From assembly GCA_016288005.1 (NCBI GenBank), contig JAEEXY010000030.1, positions 1-35,976 of the forward strand: a DNA stretch of 35,976 nt, given 5' to 3'. The notes beneath the pieces were generated by a model that saw only the letters and a program-made list of their open reading frames with translations, searched no databases and had not been told where the DNA came from. Within the stretch, counting starts at the first letter, position 1, and every line of letters starts with the position of its first letter. This stretch comes from Lachnospiraceae bacterium (GTDB lineage: Bacteria > Bacillota > Clostridia > Lachnospirales > Lachnospiraceae). Positions 1 to 8,594 of this stretch are shown in pieces. Both the position numbers and the translations under genes were made by a program.

Positions 1-660
1 TACGGCAATGTGGTATGGTCCGGCGATGTACCGAGCACGTTCGAGGCATTTTACGATCAGGTTCAGGCAGGCCTTAACATGGGTCTGGCGGGCATCCCGT
101 GGTGGACGACCGATATCGGCGGTTTCATGACCGACGATGTTGCGGACCCCGATTTCAGACAGCTGCTGATCCGCTGGTATCAGTTCGCGGTATACTCCGC
201 GGTGCTCCGCATGCACGGCGACCGCGGTCCCTACAATATCCCCGCGCTCGACGACAGAGACTGGGGCGGCGGATACCTGCACACCGGCCAGCCCAATGAG
301 CTCTGGAGCTACGGTGAGGACAACTACCGCATCATGAAGAAGTATTACGACATCCGTATCGCGATGCATGACTATATCAAGTCGCTCTACGACGAGGCGA
401 GCACGAACGGATCGCCGCTTATCCGCACGATGTTCTACGAGTTCCCGAACGATGCGAAGTGCTGGGAGCTGCAGGACCAGTACATGTTCGGAGCAAAGTA
501 CCTGTGCGCGCCGATATTTAAGCTCAACTGCTTTGAGCGTGAGGTTTATCTGCCGGCAGGCAGCTGGAAGCTGACAAGCACGGGCGAAACCTACGAGGGC
601 GGAAAGACCGTGACGGTCGCCGCGCCGATCGATTACATGCCCGTTTTTGAAAAGATCTGA
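1..660 (+). CDS. Glycoside hydrolase family 31 (alpha-xylosidase/alpha-glucosidase type), C-terminal part
   Basis: The reading frame is open from base 1, so this is the 3' end of a longer gene; a GTG at base 10 is internal. The translation carries the GH31 acid/base block VWSGDVPSTF, where the Asp is the family's general acid/base, followed by GLAGIPWWTTDIGGF and LRMHGDR, all typical of the GH31 barrel. The remaining residues form the C-terminal beta domains. GH31 enzymes hydrolyse terminal alpha-linked glucose or xylose. The WTTDIGGF context resembles alpha-xylosidases that act on xyloglucan oligosaccharides, but the nucleophile region lies outside the window, so specificity is inferred. The downstream GH5, GH8 and transporter genes support a plant-glycan role. 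Family assignment is secure, substrate is not. Confidence 0.9.
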   Translation, partial: YGNVVWSGDVPSTFEAFYDQVQAGLNMGLAGIPWWTTDIGGFMTDDVADPDFRQLLIRWYQFAVYSAVLRMHGDRGPYNIPALDDRDWGGGYLHTGQPNELWSYGEDNYRIMKKYYDIRIAMHDYIKSLYDEASTNGSPLIRTMFYEFPNDAKCWELQDQYMFGAKYLCAPIFKLNCFEREVYLPAGSWKLTSTGETYEGGKTVTVAAPIDYMPVFEKI

Positions 661-667
661 GTTTATT

Positions 668-720
668 GAAGTAACAAGAGGCATCCCTGAAAGAGGTAAC
701 CTTTTGTTACTTCTTTTTTT
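668..720 (+). terminator. Rho-independent terminator after GH31 gene
   Basis: The arm gaagtaacaa (668-677) pairs perfectly with ttgttacttc (704-713) and is followed by a run of T to 720. It lies eight bases after the GH31 stop codon and separates that gene from the next one. Confidence 0.85.
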
Positions 721-786
721 GGGGAAATCGTATTAATATGATAAAGAATGAGATTCAGCATTAAAGGATTATTGTGAGGGCTTGTC

Positions 787-3700
787 ATGGTTGTTATGAT
801 TTTGGGAATACTGATATTGATCGCCGGCATAGTGCTGCTGATCGTGAGGAAAAAGAAGGTGCCGGGAGCGGTGCTGATCGCAGCAGGCCTGTTGGCCGCT
901 GTGATCGGCTTTTTATGGGTCGGTACGGAGGGCGATGAAGATGATAGCGACACCGACACCAAAACAGAGACTGTGACGGACTCCTTTGTCGATGTGCCGG
1001 TAATGGACGGGATCAAAGCGGACGAGGATAAGATCACATTTGACGCGCATTATGTCTCGATCAGCATAGAGCCTGACGATGCGGGCAAAGACCTGGCGCC
1101 CGGTGAGAGCCCCGCTGCGCTCCACTCCGGTGATACTGTCGAGGGTGTGACCGAGGACGGTATAGCCTGGTCCACCGATAAAGCGGACGGCACCGGCACC
1201 ATCCATATGAACGTGAACGGTAAGCCCGTGAGCGCGACCGTTAAACCGAAGACCGATGAAAAGAGCGGGTCGAAGGATAAGACTGATGCCGGTCAGGCTG
1301 CCGCTGCGGTCGCAGCCCTGGTAAATACCGGCTACAAAAAGGGCGTGGATAACTACAACCACGATTATTCGATCTGGTATTCGGAGCCGGCGCAGTGCCT
1401 GGTATATTATCCCGCGCAGCTGAAGCTCTCTGCCGCTTACGAGGACAATTCGGTTGTTTTTTCGGACAGCAGGAGCAAGGCGAAGTTAAAGATATCTCTC
1501 GAAGAAAATGATTTTGCCTGCATGGACGATGTCGAATCGTTTATAGCAAACACTGATTATAACAAGGTTCTTGCCACCGGTACCGACTGGTATTCCGCTG
1601 AGACCGTCGGCAAGACGATGACCGAGTATTCCGTGACCGGACTCGGACAGAAGCATTCGGTCAATGCGACTCTTACCTATGAGAACCAATACGATTTCGT
1701 ATTCAGGGAACTCAGGACGCTCATTAAGTGCAGGTTCATCGAGGACGGCAAGTGGGTAAGCAACGAAGTGAGGGATACCGTCGGACAGATATCTCCGCTG
1801 TTTGCGCTGCCTTATGAGGACGGTATGACATGGAAGCTGACCTCGTGGTTCTTTGACAACTGGACCTGTTACCTGATCTATCCCGATGTGTTCACGAAAG
1901 CATACCGCGGAGAGGATAACGAAGAATATTTTACGGATCCGAAGACAGGCGCCTACATACATGTTTACAGGCGCAGCTTTTCCGGACATCTGCAGGATGT
2001 CATCGATTATTACGATCTGAGGGATTACGATATTTCCGGAGAAAACTCGGTCCGCGGTTATTATAATATAACCGGCTACAGGGTTAACCATTTTATAATA
2101 CTGCGCGACGGGTATGAGTATCATGCGACCATGTACGCTCCCGATGCGTACGCCCATCTTTATGAGCAGGGAGCCTCCGCCATGCAGCTGACTCTTCCCG
2201 GTGATGAGATCAGCAGTATTGAAATGCAGGACATCTTTTTCCCGCAGTACCGCTGTTATGTGACCGTTCCCCTTCAGTTTGCGGCGATCGGGCAGTCGGG
2301 CACCGAATACAACTTCCGCGACCGCTTCAACGGACTGGATCTGAAGGTTACGTTCACGGATGTTACGGCGGATACCGATACCGGTAATATTTTCGATATG
2401 TTTAATGTTGTTGCCGATGATCAGAATCTCAGCATCGGAAATAATGTCGTAAAATGGCACAGCCAGGACGGTCTGTTTATCGCGGCGCTCGGCGATCATC
2501 ATGCCGGAATGCTGCAGATGGATTATCCGAATGCGCAGACGGCCTATGAGAAGTCCTGGACGCGTTTCAACATGCGTTTTGACGACAGCGCGAAGGCCGA
2601 AACGATCGCGGACCGGATCGAGCAGGATATCAAGGTCGCAAAGATCGAGGAAGAGACGGAACAGGCAAAGCAGGATATTGCTGTCGCCTCGGGCAAAGAT
2701 AAGGACAACGGCAAAGATAAGGATGAAACTCCGACATCCGGGCCTGCGGGTACCGACAGCGACCCCGGACAGAAACCCTCCGATGCGCCTGCGGTTAGTG
2801 AAGCACCGGCTGTCACGCCTGCCATCATCGCACAGCCGGTAAACAACACGCTCCCGGCTAACAGCGACTGGATGTATGACGAACAGCAGAATGTCGTGCT
2901 CTGGTATAAGGACTATGAGGATTACAGGAATATCAGCCTGACGGCGGATTCATGGTTCAAGTCAGAGGCACTCGGTTTTTCGAGATCGCATTTCTTTAAG
3001 TGGGGAACGCTCGAAGTCATCAACAGCGTGCTCAGATATAACGAGTATGAAGTCGATGTGGACAAAGACTGGCTGCAGTACGACGCGGTGGCTAAGCTCA
3101 ATATCATGCTCGAGGACCGGTTGGACGATCCGCAGGCGGGTTCGCAGCTCGGAGACGGGATAGTCTCGGTATTTGAGGCATATTGCGAGGTACTCGGCAT
3201 AGAGGTGCCCGACTATGTATCGAATGCGAGAGAGCCTGAGATAGAGCCCGCGGAGCCTACAGCTGCGCCCCGCCCGACACAGGCACCTGCGCCTACCGCG
3301 GTGCCCGATGATCCTTCGCAAGGCGAAGGAGAGCCGTATATACCTGATACGGGACTGTCGGATGAAGATAAAGCGCTGCTGGAAAAAATTGGCGGATTCT
3401 GGAAATATGAGGATCCCGGGAATGCGCAGGTCTCTTTCCACCTGAGCGAAACGGGCAACTGGATCAGATGGGTCTACGATGATTACGGAGATAATACCGA
3501 AACTGCGGGAAGTATACTGATCGCGGATGACGGCAGCATTATACTCTGCGACTTTGATCTGAAAGAAATACTGTATAAACTGGTATATGAAGAGGATATG
3601 GATTCCTTCTATGACAGTGAATACGCAGACTTCCTTGTGCGTGATTGCATAAATGATCCGGAAGAATATTATGAGGACCATCCGGCGCCGCTGCCCACCG

Positions 3701-4548
3701 GGGACGGTTATACGATGCTGCACCCCGAATACCGGGATGCCTTCCTGATCATCTCGAAAAGATACGGACGCGAAACGATCTTTGAGGAACTCGCGGCCGC
3801 TATGGGTATCGCGGACTTTGGTACTCCCGCGTACGAATTCTACGGAGGCGTAAACTTTGTGGATATCGGCCGTGCCGATACTTCCGCGTTCCAAAGACGC
3901 CTGAAAGAGATGGGGCTGAGGCTCAGCGGAGAGGATGATTCCGAAGGTCATGCGGTCGGATATTACGGGATACTGTCCGGATATGAATATCTGAACGAAA
4001 TACATGTAACGATATGGGAGCTCAGTGACCATACCGAGATCACATGGATCTTAACGGACGGGTTTACTGAGAATGACAGGATCCCCGGCGGACTGAGCCT
4101 GGCCCTGCTGCCGTTCTCGGTAAGTGATTACGGTTACGGAGATGTATACAGAGATGTACGCGGTACGAGCAGATTTGGGCATATCATGAGGGAAATGTAT
4201 GACGGAGCGAAAAAACTGGCGGCTTCAAGCAACGGATTCGGTACAGGAAAAGGTATCCGCGATTTTATATATGTTTGCGGGTTTGGAACGTCCATGGACG
4301 ATGATGATGTGTGGAGTAACGCTTACAGCCTGAAGAACCTGGATGAGATCATAGAGAAATACAACATTCCGGGTTATGACAACGCAACCATAGATGACAG
4401 CGCGTTGCCGTTCTACAATGCACTTATACATGAAATGATGATAACGCTTGATTCACATGCCCCGTTTACAACCCTCGGGCTGCTCTGGTATATACCCGGA
4501 GCCGGCGTCTGCTACGCGCAGGACGGTGAGCTGGTATTTATCAAATAG
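787..4548 (+). CDS. Very large unrecognised membrane-anchored surface protein (1253 aa)
   Basis: I do not recognise this family. The N-terminus has two hydrophobic helices (about residues 3-20 and 27-44) split by RKKK, then a highly acidic stretch (GDEDDSDTD). The rest is hydrophilic, Tyr- and Asp-rich and presumably outside the cell. Two low-complexity linkers divide it: a Lys/Asp then Pro/Ser/Ala stretch at about 636-690 and a Pro/Ala/Thr stretch at about 815-848. The segment from about 870 (GFWKYEDPG onward) alternates in a way that suggests a small beta-barrel domain, perhaps lipocalin-like; this is a guess. Start ATG 787 has a GAGG ribosome site just upstream; ATG 799 is an alternative. 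It sits alone between a terminator and a hairpin, inside the glycan locus. A role in substrate binding or envelope function is possible but unproven. Confidence 0.75.
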   Translation: MVVMILGILILIAGIVLLIVRKKKVPGAVLIAAGLLAAVIGFLWVGTEGDEDDSDTDTKTETVTDSFVDVPVMDGIKADEDKITFDAHYVSISIEPDDAGKDLAPGESPAALHSGDTVEGVTEDGIAWSTDKADGTGTIHMNVNGKPVSATVKPKTDEKSGSKDKTDAGQAAAAVAALVNTGYKKGVDNYNHDYSIWYSEPAQCLVYYPAQLKLSAAYEDNSVVFSDSRSKAKLKISLEENDFACMDDVESFIANTDYNKVLATGTDWYSAETVGKTMTEYSVTGLGQKHSVNATLTYENQYDFVFRELRTLIKCRFIEDGKWVSNEVRDTVGQISPLFALPYEDGMTWKLTSWFFDNWTCYLIYPDVFTKAYRGEDNEEYFTDPKTGAYIHVYRRSFSGHLQDVIDYYDLRDYDISGENSVRGYYNITGYRVNHFIILRDGYEYHATMYAPDAYAHLYEQGASAMQLTLPGDEISSIEMQDIFFPQYRCYVTVPLQFAAIGQSGTEYNFRDRFNGLDLKVTFTDVTADTDTGNIFDMFNVVADDQNLSIGNNVVKWHSQDGLFIAALGDHHAGMLQMDYPNAQTAYEKSWTRFNMRFDDSAKAETIADRIEQDIKVAKIEEETEQAKQDIAVASGKDKDNGKDKDETPTSGPAGTDSDPGQKPSDAPAVSEAPAVTPAIIAQPVNNTLPANSDWMYDEQQNVVLWYKDYEDYRNISLTADSWFKSEALGFSRSHFFKWGTLEVINSVLRYNEYEVDVDKDWLQYDAVAKLNIMLEDRLDDPQAGSQLGDGIVSVFEAYCEVLGIEVPDYVSNAREPEIEPAEPTAAPRPTQAPAPTAVPDDPSQGEGEPYIPDTGLSDEDKALLEKIGGFWKYEDPGNAQVSFHLSETGNWIRWVYDDYGDNTETAGSILIADDGSIILCDFDLKEILYKLVYEEDMDSFYDSEYADFLVRDCINDPEEYYEDHPAPLPTGDGYTMLHPEYRDAFLIISKRYGRETIFEELAAAMGIADFGTPAYEFYGGVNFVDIGRADTSAFQRRLKEMGLRLSGEDDSEGHAVGYYGILSGYEYLNEIHVTIWELSDHTEITWILTDGFTENDRIPGGLSLALLPFSVSDYGYGDVYRDVRGTSRFGHIMREMYDGAKKLAASSNGFGTGKGIRDFIYVCGFGTSMDDDDVWSNAYSLKNLDEIIEKYNIPGYDNATIDDSALPFYNALIHEMMITLDSHAPFTTLGLLWYIPGAGVCYAQDGELVFIK

Positions 4549-4625
4549 ACGGATCCTGCTCTGTTTTTTACTTCTTTTATGTCAAATCCTTTCGGTTTTT
4601 AATAATTGAATGATGATTTACACTG

Positions 4626-4657
4626 AATACCGTGCCGGGGTTCCGGCGCGGTATTTT
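4626..4657 (+). terminator. Hairpin with short T-run in the leader of the surface-protein gene
   Basis: Bases 4626-4638 pair with 4643-4655 (core accgtgccgg against ccggcgcggt with one G-U pair, flanked by A-T pairs), loop ggtt, then tttt. It may end transcription from the upstream gene or act as an attenuator for the gene at 4766. Intergenic bases 4549-4625 show no other clear feature. Confidence 0.5.
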
Positions 4658-4698
4658 GCTTCCTTAGGGGGAGCAGGCAGACTATATGATAAGTCCGG

Positions 4699-4765
4699 TA
4701 CGCAAGTGACGTTCGGGACAAGGAATCAGATGTGGGTAAATCCGCATCTAAAGAGGAGGAAAAAC
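4699..4765 (+). promoter_or_regulatory. Conserved structured 5' leader, copy A
   Basis: From TACGCA (4699) to the start codon this leader aligns with bases 7032-7097 upstream of the permease gene. There is no gap over the first 34 bases. Both end in a 20-base hairpin (here 4729-4748, gatgtgg against ccgcatc) followed directly by taaagaggag, which contains the ribosome site. The stem differs from copy B by a G-U to G-C change that keeps pairing. It may be a cis-acting RNA controlling translation; no known riboswitch class was recognised. Confidence 0.5.
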
Positions 4766-6964
4766 ATGAAAAAGATCTTCAGGAAACTTTTTGCCGTGGT
4801 TCTGGCGGCAGCGTTGGTCCTTTCAGCGGGCAAAGTCGGTGTTAAGGCCGATGCCGTTGATTGTGCCTACATCGATGGGGCAACACCGAGTTACTCTTAT
4901 ACGGTAGCCGGTGCGGTTAATGTTATTACGGCAAATATCACTTTTGCACCTGCTGACGGCGACGCATTCTCGCTGAACGACTGGTGCGGATACGGCGTGG
5001 TTGTAAATCACGTGGACGGCAGCAAATCGTACTATCAGTTCGGCGGCGCGCAGGTAAGCTGGGGCTGGGACGCTGACGGCGACGGCACAGAGGATTCTTA
5101 CGGCGTAAACGGCGGCACATGGCTCGGAAACGCGGACACCGAAGCTCTTACGGCTACTCTCGGTATCCCCGCTGAGCAGGGCGCTGTTGTTGATTTTATC
5201 GTGACCAGCTGGGATTCATACGCAGGAAAGCAGTTCAGCGTTGAGATCACCGAAGGCGGCGCTGCAACAGTAAGCGGCGGCGTGGCATACGTTGACGGAA
5301 AGACAGCAGGATCGACCTACACCGTAGCGAGCGACTGCAATTCAGTACTTGTTGATGTTGAGTATCTCGCGGCAGACGGCGACGCATTCAGCTACAATGA
5401 CTGGTGCTCGAACGGTATCGCGGTTACCCATGCCGACGGTAGCAAGTCCTACTATCAGTGGGGCGGCGCGCAGGTAAGCTGGGGCTGGGACGCTGACGGC
5501 GACGGCAACGAAGACGTAAGCGACGGCGTAAACGGCAAGAACTGGGCAGGAACCGTTGATTCGACATCCCTTCGCGGAACACTCATGGTTCCCGCAGCCA
5601 AGGATGATGTGATCGACATCATCGCGCTCGGCTGGGATTCATACGCAGGAACACAGTTTGTTATCAGACATTACGCAGAGAGCGGCATCGTGGTAGGTGA
5701 GGTTTCTGAGGCTACCTTAAGCCTTAACAACGCATCCTGGACCGATACCGGCGCTGTTATCACCACTACTCCCGTTAAGGGCAACGGCTCTTACATGGTT
5801 AAGGCAGAGCTCCCCGAGGCTCTCGGCAGCGGACAGTTCGAGTGCCTTACACTTCCCAACGGTGAAGTGATATTCGGTACCACATATACAGTTACGGTTG
5901 ACAAGATCGTGCTCAACGGCGAGGAGATCGCTCTTCAGGGCACATCCTACACCTGCTCGGCAGACGGCGGCGCTGTAGATACCCGTGTTAACCTGTACAA
6001 CGAATGGAACAACCCCGATTTTGAGGGCGTAAACGGCAAGGGCTACATCGACAACCGTACAGCGGGCGATGCGGCTACAGCTACCGCAAGACTTCTCACT
6101 CCCGAGCAGGTTGCGGCTATCAAGACTATCGAAGTATACTTTACCGTAGCAGGCGCATTTGAGAACATGCAGGGCGGAAACGAGCCCGCAGGCTCCAACG
6201 CAGGCCCCGTTGACTTAGACGGAACCTACAATGCGTACCTCTGCTTTCAGACACCCGCTTACTCATTCCGTAACGCATTCGACGAGCCCAGCTACGGCCG
6301 CGGCATCGTAGGCGACAACGGCATGGAGTACTTCATGCAGGTAACCGGCTGGGACGCTGACAACAACGCGGTAACCAGAGCCGGTGAGTTTAAGGATGCG
6401 GTCATCGCAGGAAACGGAACTTATACCGTATCTGTTGACGGACTTGATCTGACAGGTGATTTCGATTCTCAGGATCACATGAACATGATCTTCCTCTCGA
6501 CCGATATCCCCAACACCGATGAGATCGTTATCAGCGACGTAAGCCTCAAGGTGGACGGCAAGACGATCGCACTCGGCGAGGATTCGCAGAAGCTCAACAA
6601 GGAGAGCGTAAACTACATGCAGATCCAGGTAGAGAGTGTCTACAGCAAGGGCGACAATGCCCAGATCGGCGCGTACAACGTTCCCATGACTTCGATGGAG
6701 ATCACCTTCACCGTAAGCGGATTTAACTATGACAAGGCAGCCAAGGCTGAGCCCGAGCCCGCAGCAACAGAGGCTCCCGCAGCTACCGAGGCGCCTAAGG
6801 CTACCGAAGCTCCCGCAACGACCGATGCTCCTGAGACAGCAGAGACAACGGTAACGGAAGAGCCCGCAAAGAAGAGCAACACCGGACTCATCATCGGCAT
6901 CATCGCAGGTGTTGTCGTAGTTGCAGGCGTATGCGTATTCTTCGCGACACGCAAAAAGAAATAA
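4766..6964 (+). CDS. Secreted, membrane-anchored surface protein with tandem carbohydrate-binding-like repeats
   Basis: The 732-aa protein starts at ATG 4766, chosen because gaggagg precedes it and a signal peptide (MKKIFRKLFAVVLAAALVL, ending KADA near residue 30) begins there; a longer frame from 4610 lacks these. Two near-identical repeats (about 32-166 and 172-305) share NDWC, DGSKSYYQ, GGAQVSWGWDADGDG and WDSYAG. The DADGDG segment looks like a calcium-binding loop. Residues from about 315 to 660 hold two further beta-rich modules, one of which resembles the C-terminus of the GH5 enzyme at 11479 (TRVNLYNEW against TRVNLVNEW). A TEAP-rich spacer (about 665-703) leads to one membrane helix and a terminal RKKK. 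I infer a cell-wall-spanning glycan-binding protein that feeds the adjacent ABC transporter. The exact CBM family was not recognised. Confidence 0.8.
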   Translation: MKKIFRKLFAVVLAAALVLSAGKVGVKADAVDCAYIDGATPSYSYTVAGAVNVITANITFAPADGDAFSLNDWCGYGVVVNHVDGSKSYYQFGGAQVSWGWDADGDGTEDSYGVNGGTWLGNADTEALTATLGIPAEQGAVVDFIVTSWDSYAGKQFSVEITEGGAATVSGGVAYVDGKTAGSTYTVASDCNSVLVDVEYLAADGDAFSYNDWCSNGIAVTHADGSKSYYQWGGAQVSWGWDADGDGNEDVSDGVNGKNWAGTVDSTSLRGTLMVPAAKDDVIDIIALGWDSYAGTQFVIRHYAESGIVVGEVSEATLSLNNASWTDTGAVITTTPVKGNGSYMVKAELPEALGSGQFECLTLPNGEVIFGTTYTVTVDKIVLNGEEIALQGTSYTCSADGGAVDTRVNLYNEWNNPDFEGVNGKGYIDNRTAGDAATATARLLTPEQVAAIKTIEVYFTVAGAFENMQGGNEPAGSNAGPVDLDGTYNAYLCFQTPAYSFRNAFDEPSYGRGIVGDNGMEYFMQVTGWDADNNAVTRAGEFKDAVIAGNGTYTVSVDGLDLTGDFDSQDHMNMIFLSTDIPNTDEIVISDVSLKVDGKTIALGEDSQKLNKESVNYMQIQVESVYSKGDNAQIGAYNVPMTSMEITFTVSGFNYDKAAKAEPEPAATEAPAATEAPKATEAPATTDAPETAETTVTEEPAKKSNTGLIIGIIAGVVVVAGVCVFFATRKKK

Positions 6965-6986
6965 TAACGGATAAGTTAATTTTTGC

Positions 6987-7020
6987 CCCGGTCGGAGTAT
7001 TACAGCTCCGGCCGGGATTT
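6987..7020 (+). terminator. GC-rich hairpin after surface-protein gene
   Basis: cccggtcggag (6987-6997) pairs with ctccggccggg (7006-7016) over 11 base pairs with one G-U pair. The following attt is a weak T-run, so this may be a leaky terminator that lowers expression of the transporter genes relative to the surface protein. Confidence 0.5.
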
Positions 7021-7031
7021 AGGAAGCCTTG

Positions 7032-7097
7032 TACGCAGGCGGCATGCTGTACGAGGGATCGGATGCGGTTAAAACCGCATCTAAAGAGGAGAGCAAG
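7032..7097 (+). promoter_or_regulatory. Conserved structured 5' leader, copy B
   Basis: This is the second copy of the leader at 4699-4765. The terminal hairpin is a perfect 8-bp stem (gatgcggt 7062-7069 against accgcatc 7074-7081, loop taaa) followed by taaagaggag. An extra inverted repeat (gtac..gca / tgc.gtac) occupies 7031-7052. Same position relative to the start codon as copy A. Confidence 0.5.
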
Positions 7098-8573
7098 ATG
7101 GCTAAGAGAACCGAGGTCAGCAACGGCTGGACGGACAAAGTCTATTATGTGACGCGCATAAGCCTGTTATTTGCGTTCGTTCTGGTATTCTTCAGTGAGT
7201 TTAATCCTGCCAGGATATTCACGCAGATGAACAAGAATCTTTCGCTTTTAACTTCCGCGCTGTCGTATAACAGACTCGTTATCAATATCAAATACGAGAT
7301 AAACCACAACTACTTTTACAAGAGCGACATCCGCAGTCTGATGATCGCCTCGGCACTGATGGTTGTGGGCGTAATAATGCTGTCTGTGGCTGCCTGCGTA
7401 TCTTTGGGCAATCTCAAGATGAAGCGCATATCAAACTATATCACTCTCGGCGGTTCGGGCGTGATCATAGGCGGATTTTTCCAGATGCTCTCCACCTACA
7501 GGCTCTATCAGGCGATAGACGCGGAAATAGCGGAGACGGTAGGCTTCAACATGGCGGTGGATACGCTGCCGACGCCGCTCTTTGTCATGCTGGGATTCGC
7601 GGTACTGCAGCTGCTCTGCTCGGTACTCCTGATCATAGCGCAGCCGCGTCCGGCTACGGGTGAGAGATGTGAGATGCTTACGACATATAAGCTCTTTATC
7701 ATGTTCCTGCCCTTTATCATCCTGGCATTCGTATTCGCGTATCTGCCGCTGTACGGATGGCGCTACGCATTCTTTGACTACAAATCGGGACCCGGAAACC
7801 TCAGCATGAACGATTTCGTCGGGTTCAAATGGTTCAAGAGTCTGGTCGACAACCCGATGACCAGGGCCGATATCATGCGTGTTATGAAGAACACGCTGAT
7901 CATGAGCGGTCTGGGTATCGCTACGAGCTGGCTCGCCATGGCATTCGCGATATTCCTTTCGGAGATCAAGACAGGGTGGTTCAGGAGGATCGTACAGGTA
8001 TTTACCACGATCCCGAACTTCATCAGCTGGGTTCTGGTCTACGCGATCGCGTTTGCGATATTCTCAAACGAAGGCTTTATCAACAATATACTGACGCAGA
8101 TCACCGGAGTGGTCCACAGCCATCTGTACCTGCAGGATAAGGACATGCTCTACATAAAGATGCTCCTGTGGGGTATCTGGAAGGGCATAGGCTGGAGCGC
8201 GATCATATATATTGCGGGAATATCCGGTATAGACCAGCAGCTCTATGAAGCGGCTACGGTCGACGGAGCGGGACGCTTCCAGAAGATGAGGCATGTGACA
8301 CTGCCCGGACTCCTGCCGACATATTCGGTTATGCTGCTGATGGCGGTAGCCGGAATCTTAAGCAACGGCATGGATCAGTACCTGGTATTCTCCAACGCGG
8401 TAACAAAGAATAACCTGGAAGTGCTCGATCTGTACGTATACAACCTGGGTATCGGCGCGGGCAAGATACCGATCTCAACGGTTATCGGTATGCTGAAAAC
8501 CTTAGTCAGCGTAACACTACTTTTCTTTGCCAACGGAATATCGAAGATGGTCCGCGGCGAGAGTATCATTTAA
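7098..8573 (+). CDS. Sugar ABC transporter permease, LplB type, with N-terminal membrane extension
   Basis: The 491-aa protein starts at ATG 7098 behind aaagaggag. From about residue 195 (YKLFIMFLPF onward) it is a standard LplB-like oligosaccharide permease with six helices. It has the EAA loop that contacts the ATPase (YEAATVDGAGRFQKMRHVTLPG). The preceding 190 residues are not part of that family: they contain about four hydrophobic helices and a polar loop after the first helix. Usual LplB proteins are about 300 aa. The gene heads an operon with a second permease (22-base gap) and a solute-binding protein. No ATPase is encoded, as is common for this family, where a shared MsmX-type ATPase acts in trans. 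Family call firm; function of the extension unknown. Confidence 0.9.
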   Translation: MAKRTEVSNGWTDKVYYVTRISLLFAFVLVFFSEFNPARIFTQMNKNLSLLTSALSYNRLVINIKYEINHNYFYKSDIRSLMIASALMVVGVIMLSVAACVSLGNLKMKRISNYITLGGSGVIIGGFFQMLSTYRLYQAIDAEIAETVGFNMAVDTLPTPLFVMLGFAVLQLLCSVLLIIAQPRPATGERCEMLTTYKLFIMFLPFIILAFVFAYLPLYGWRYAFFDYKSGPGNLSMNDFVGFKWFKSLVDNPMTRADIMRVMKNTLIMSGLGIATSWLAMAFAIFLSEIKTGWFRRIVQVFTTIPNFISWVLVYAIAFAIFSNEGFINNILTQITGVVHSHLYLQDKDMLYIKMLLWGIWKGIGWSAIIYIAGISGIDQQLYEAATVDGAGRFQKMRHVTLPGLLPTYSVMLLMAVAGILSNGMDQYLVFSNAVTKNNLEVLDLYVYNLGIGAGKIPISTVIGMLKTLVSVTLLFFANGISKMVRGESII

Positions 8574-8594
8574 GGGAAGGAGGAAGCAACCGAT

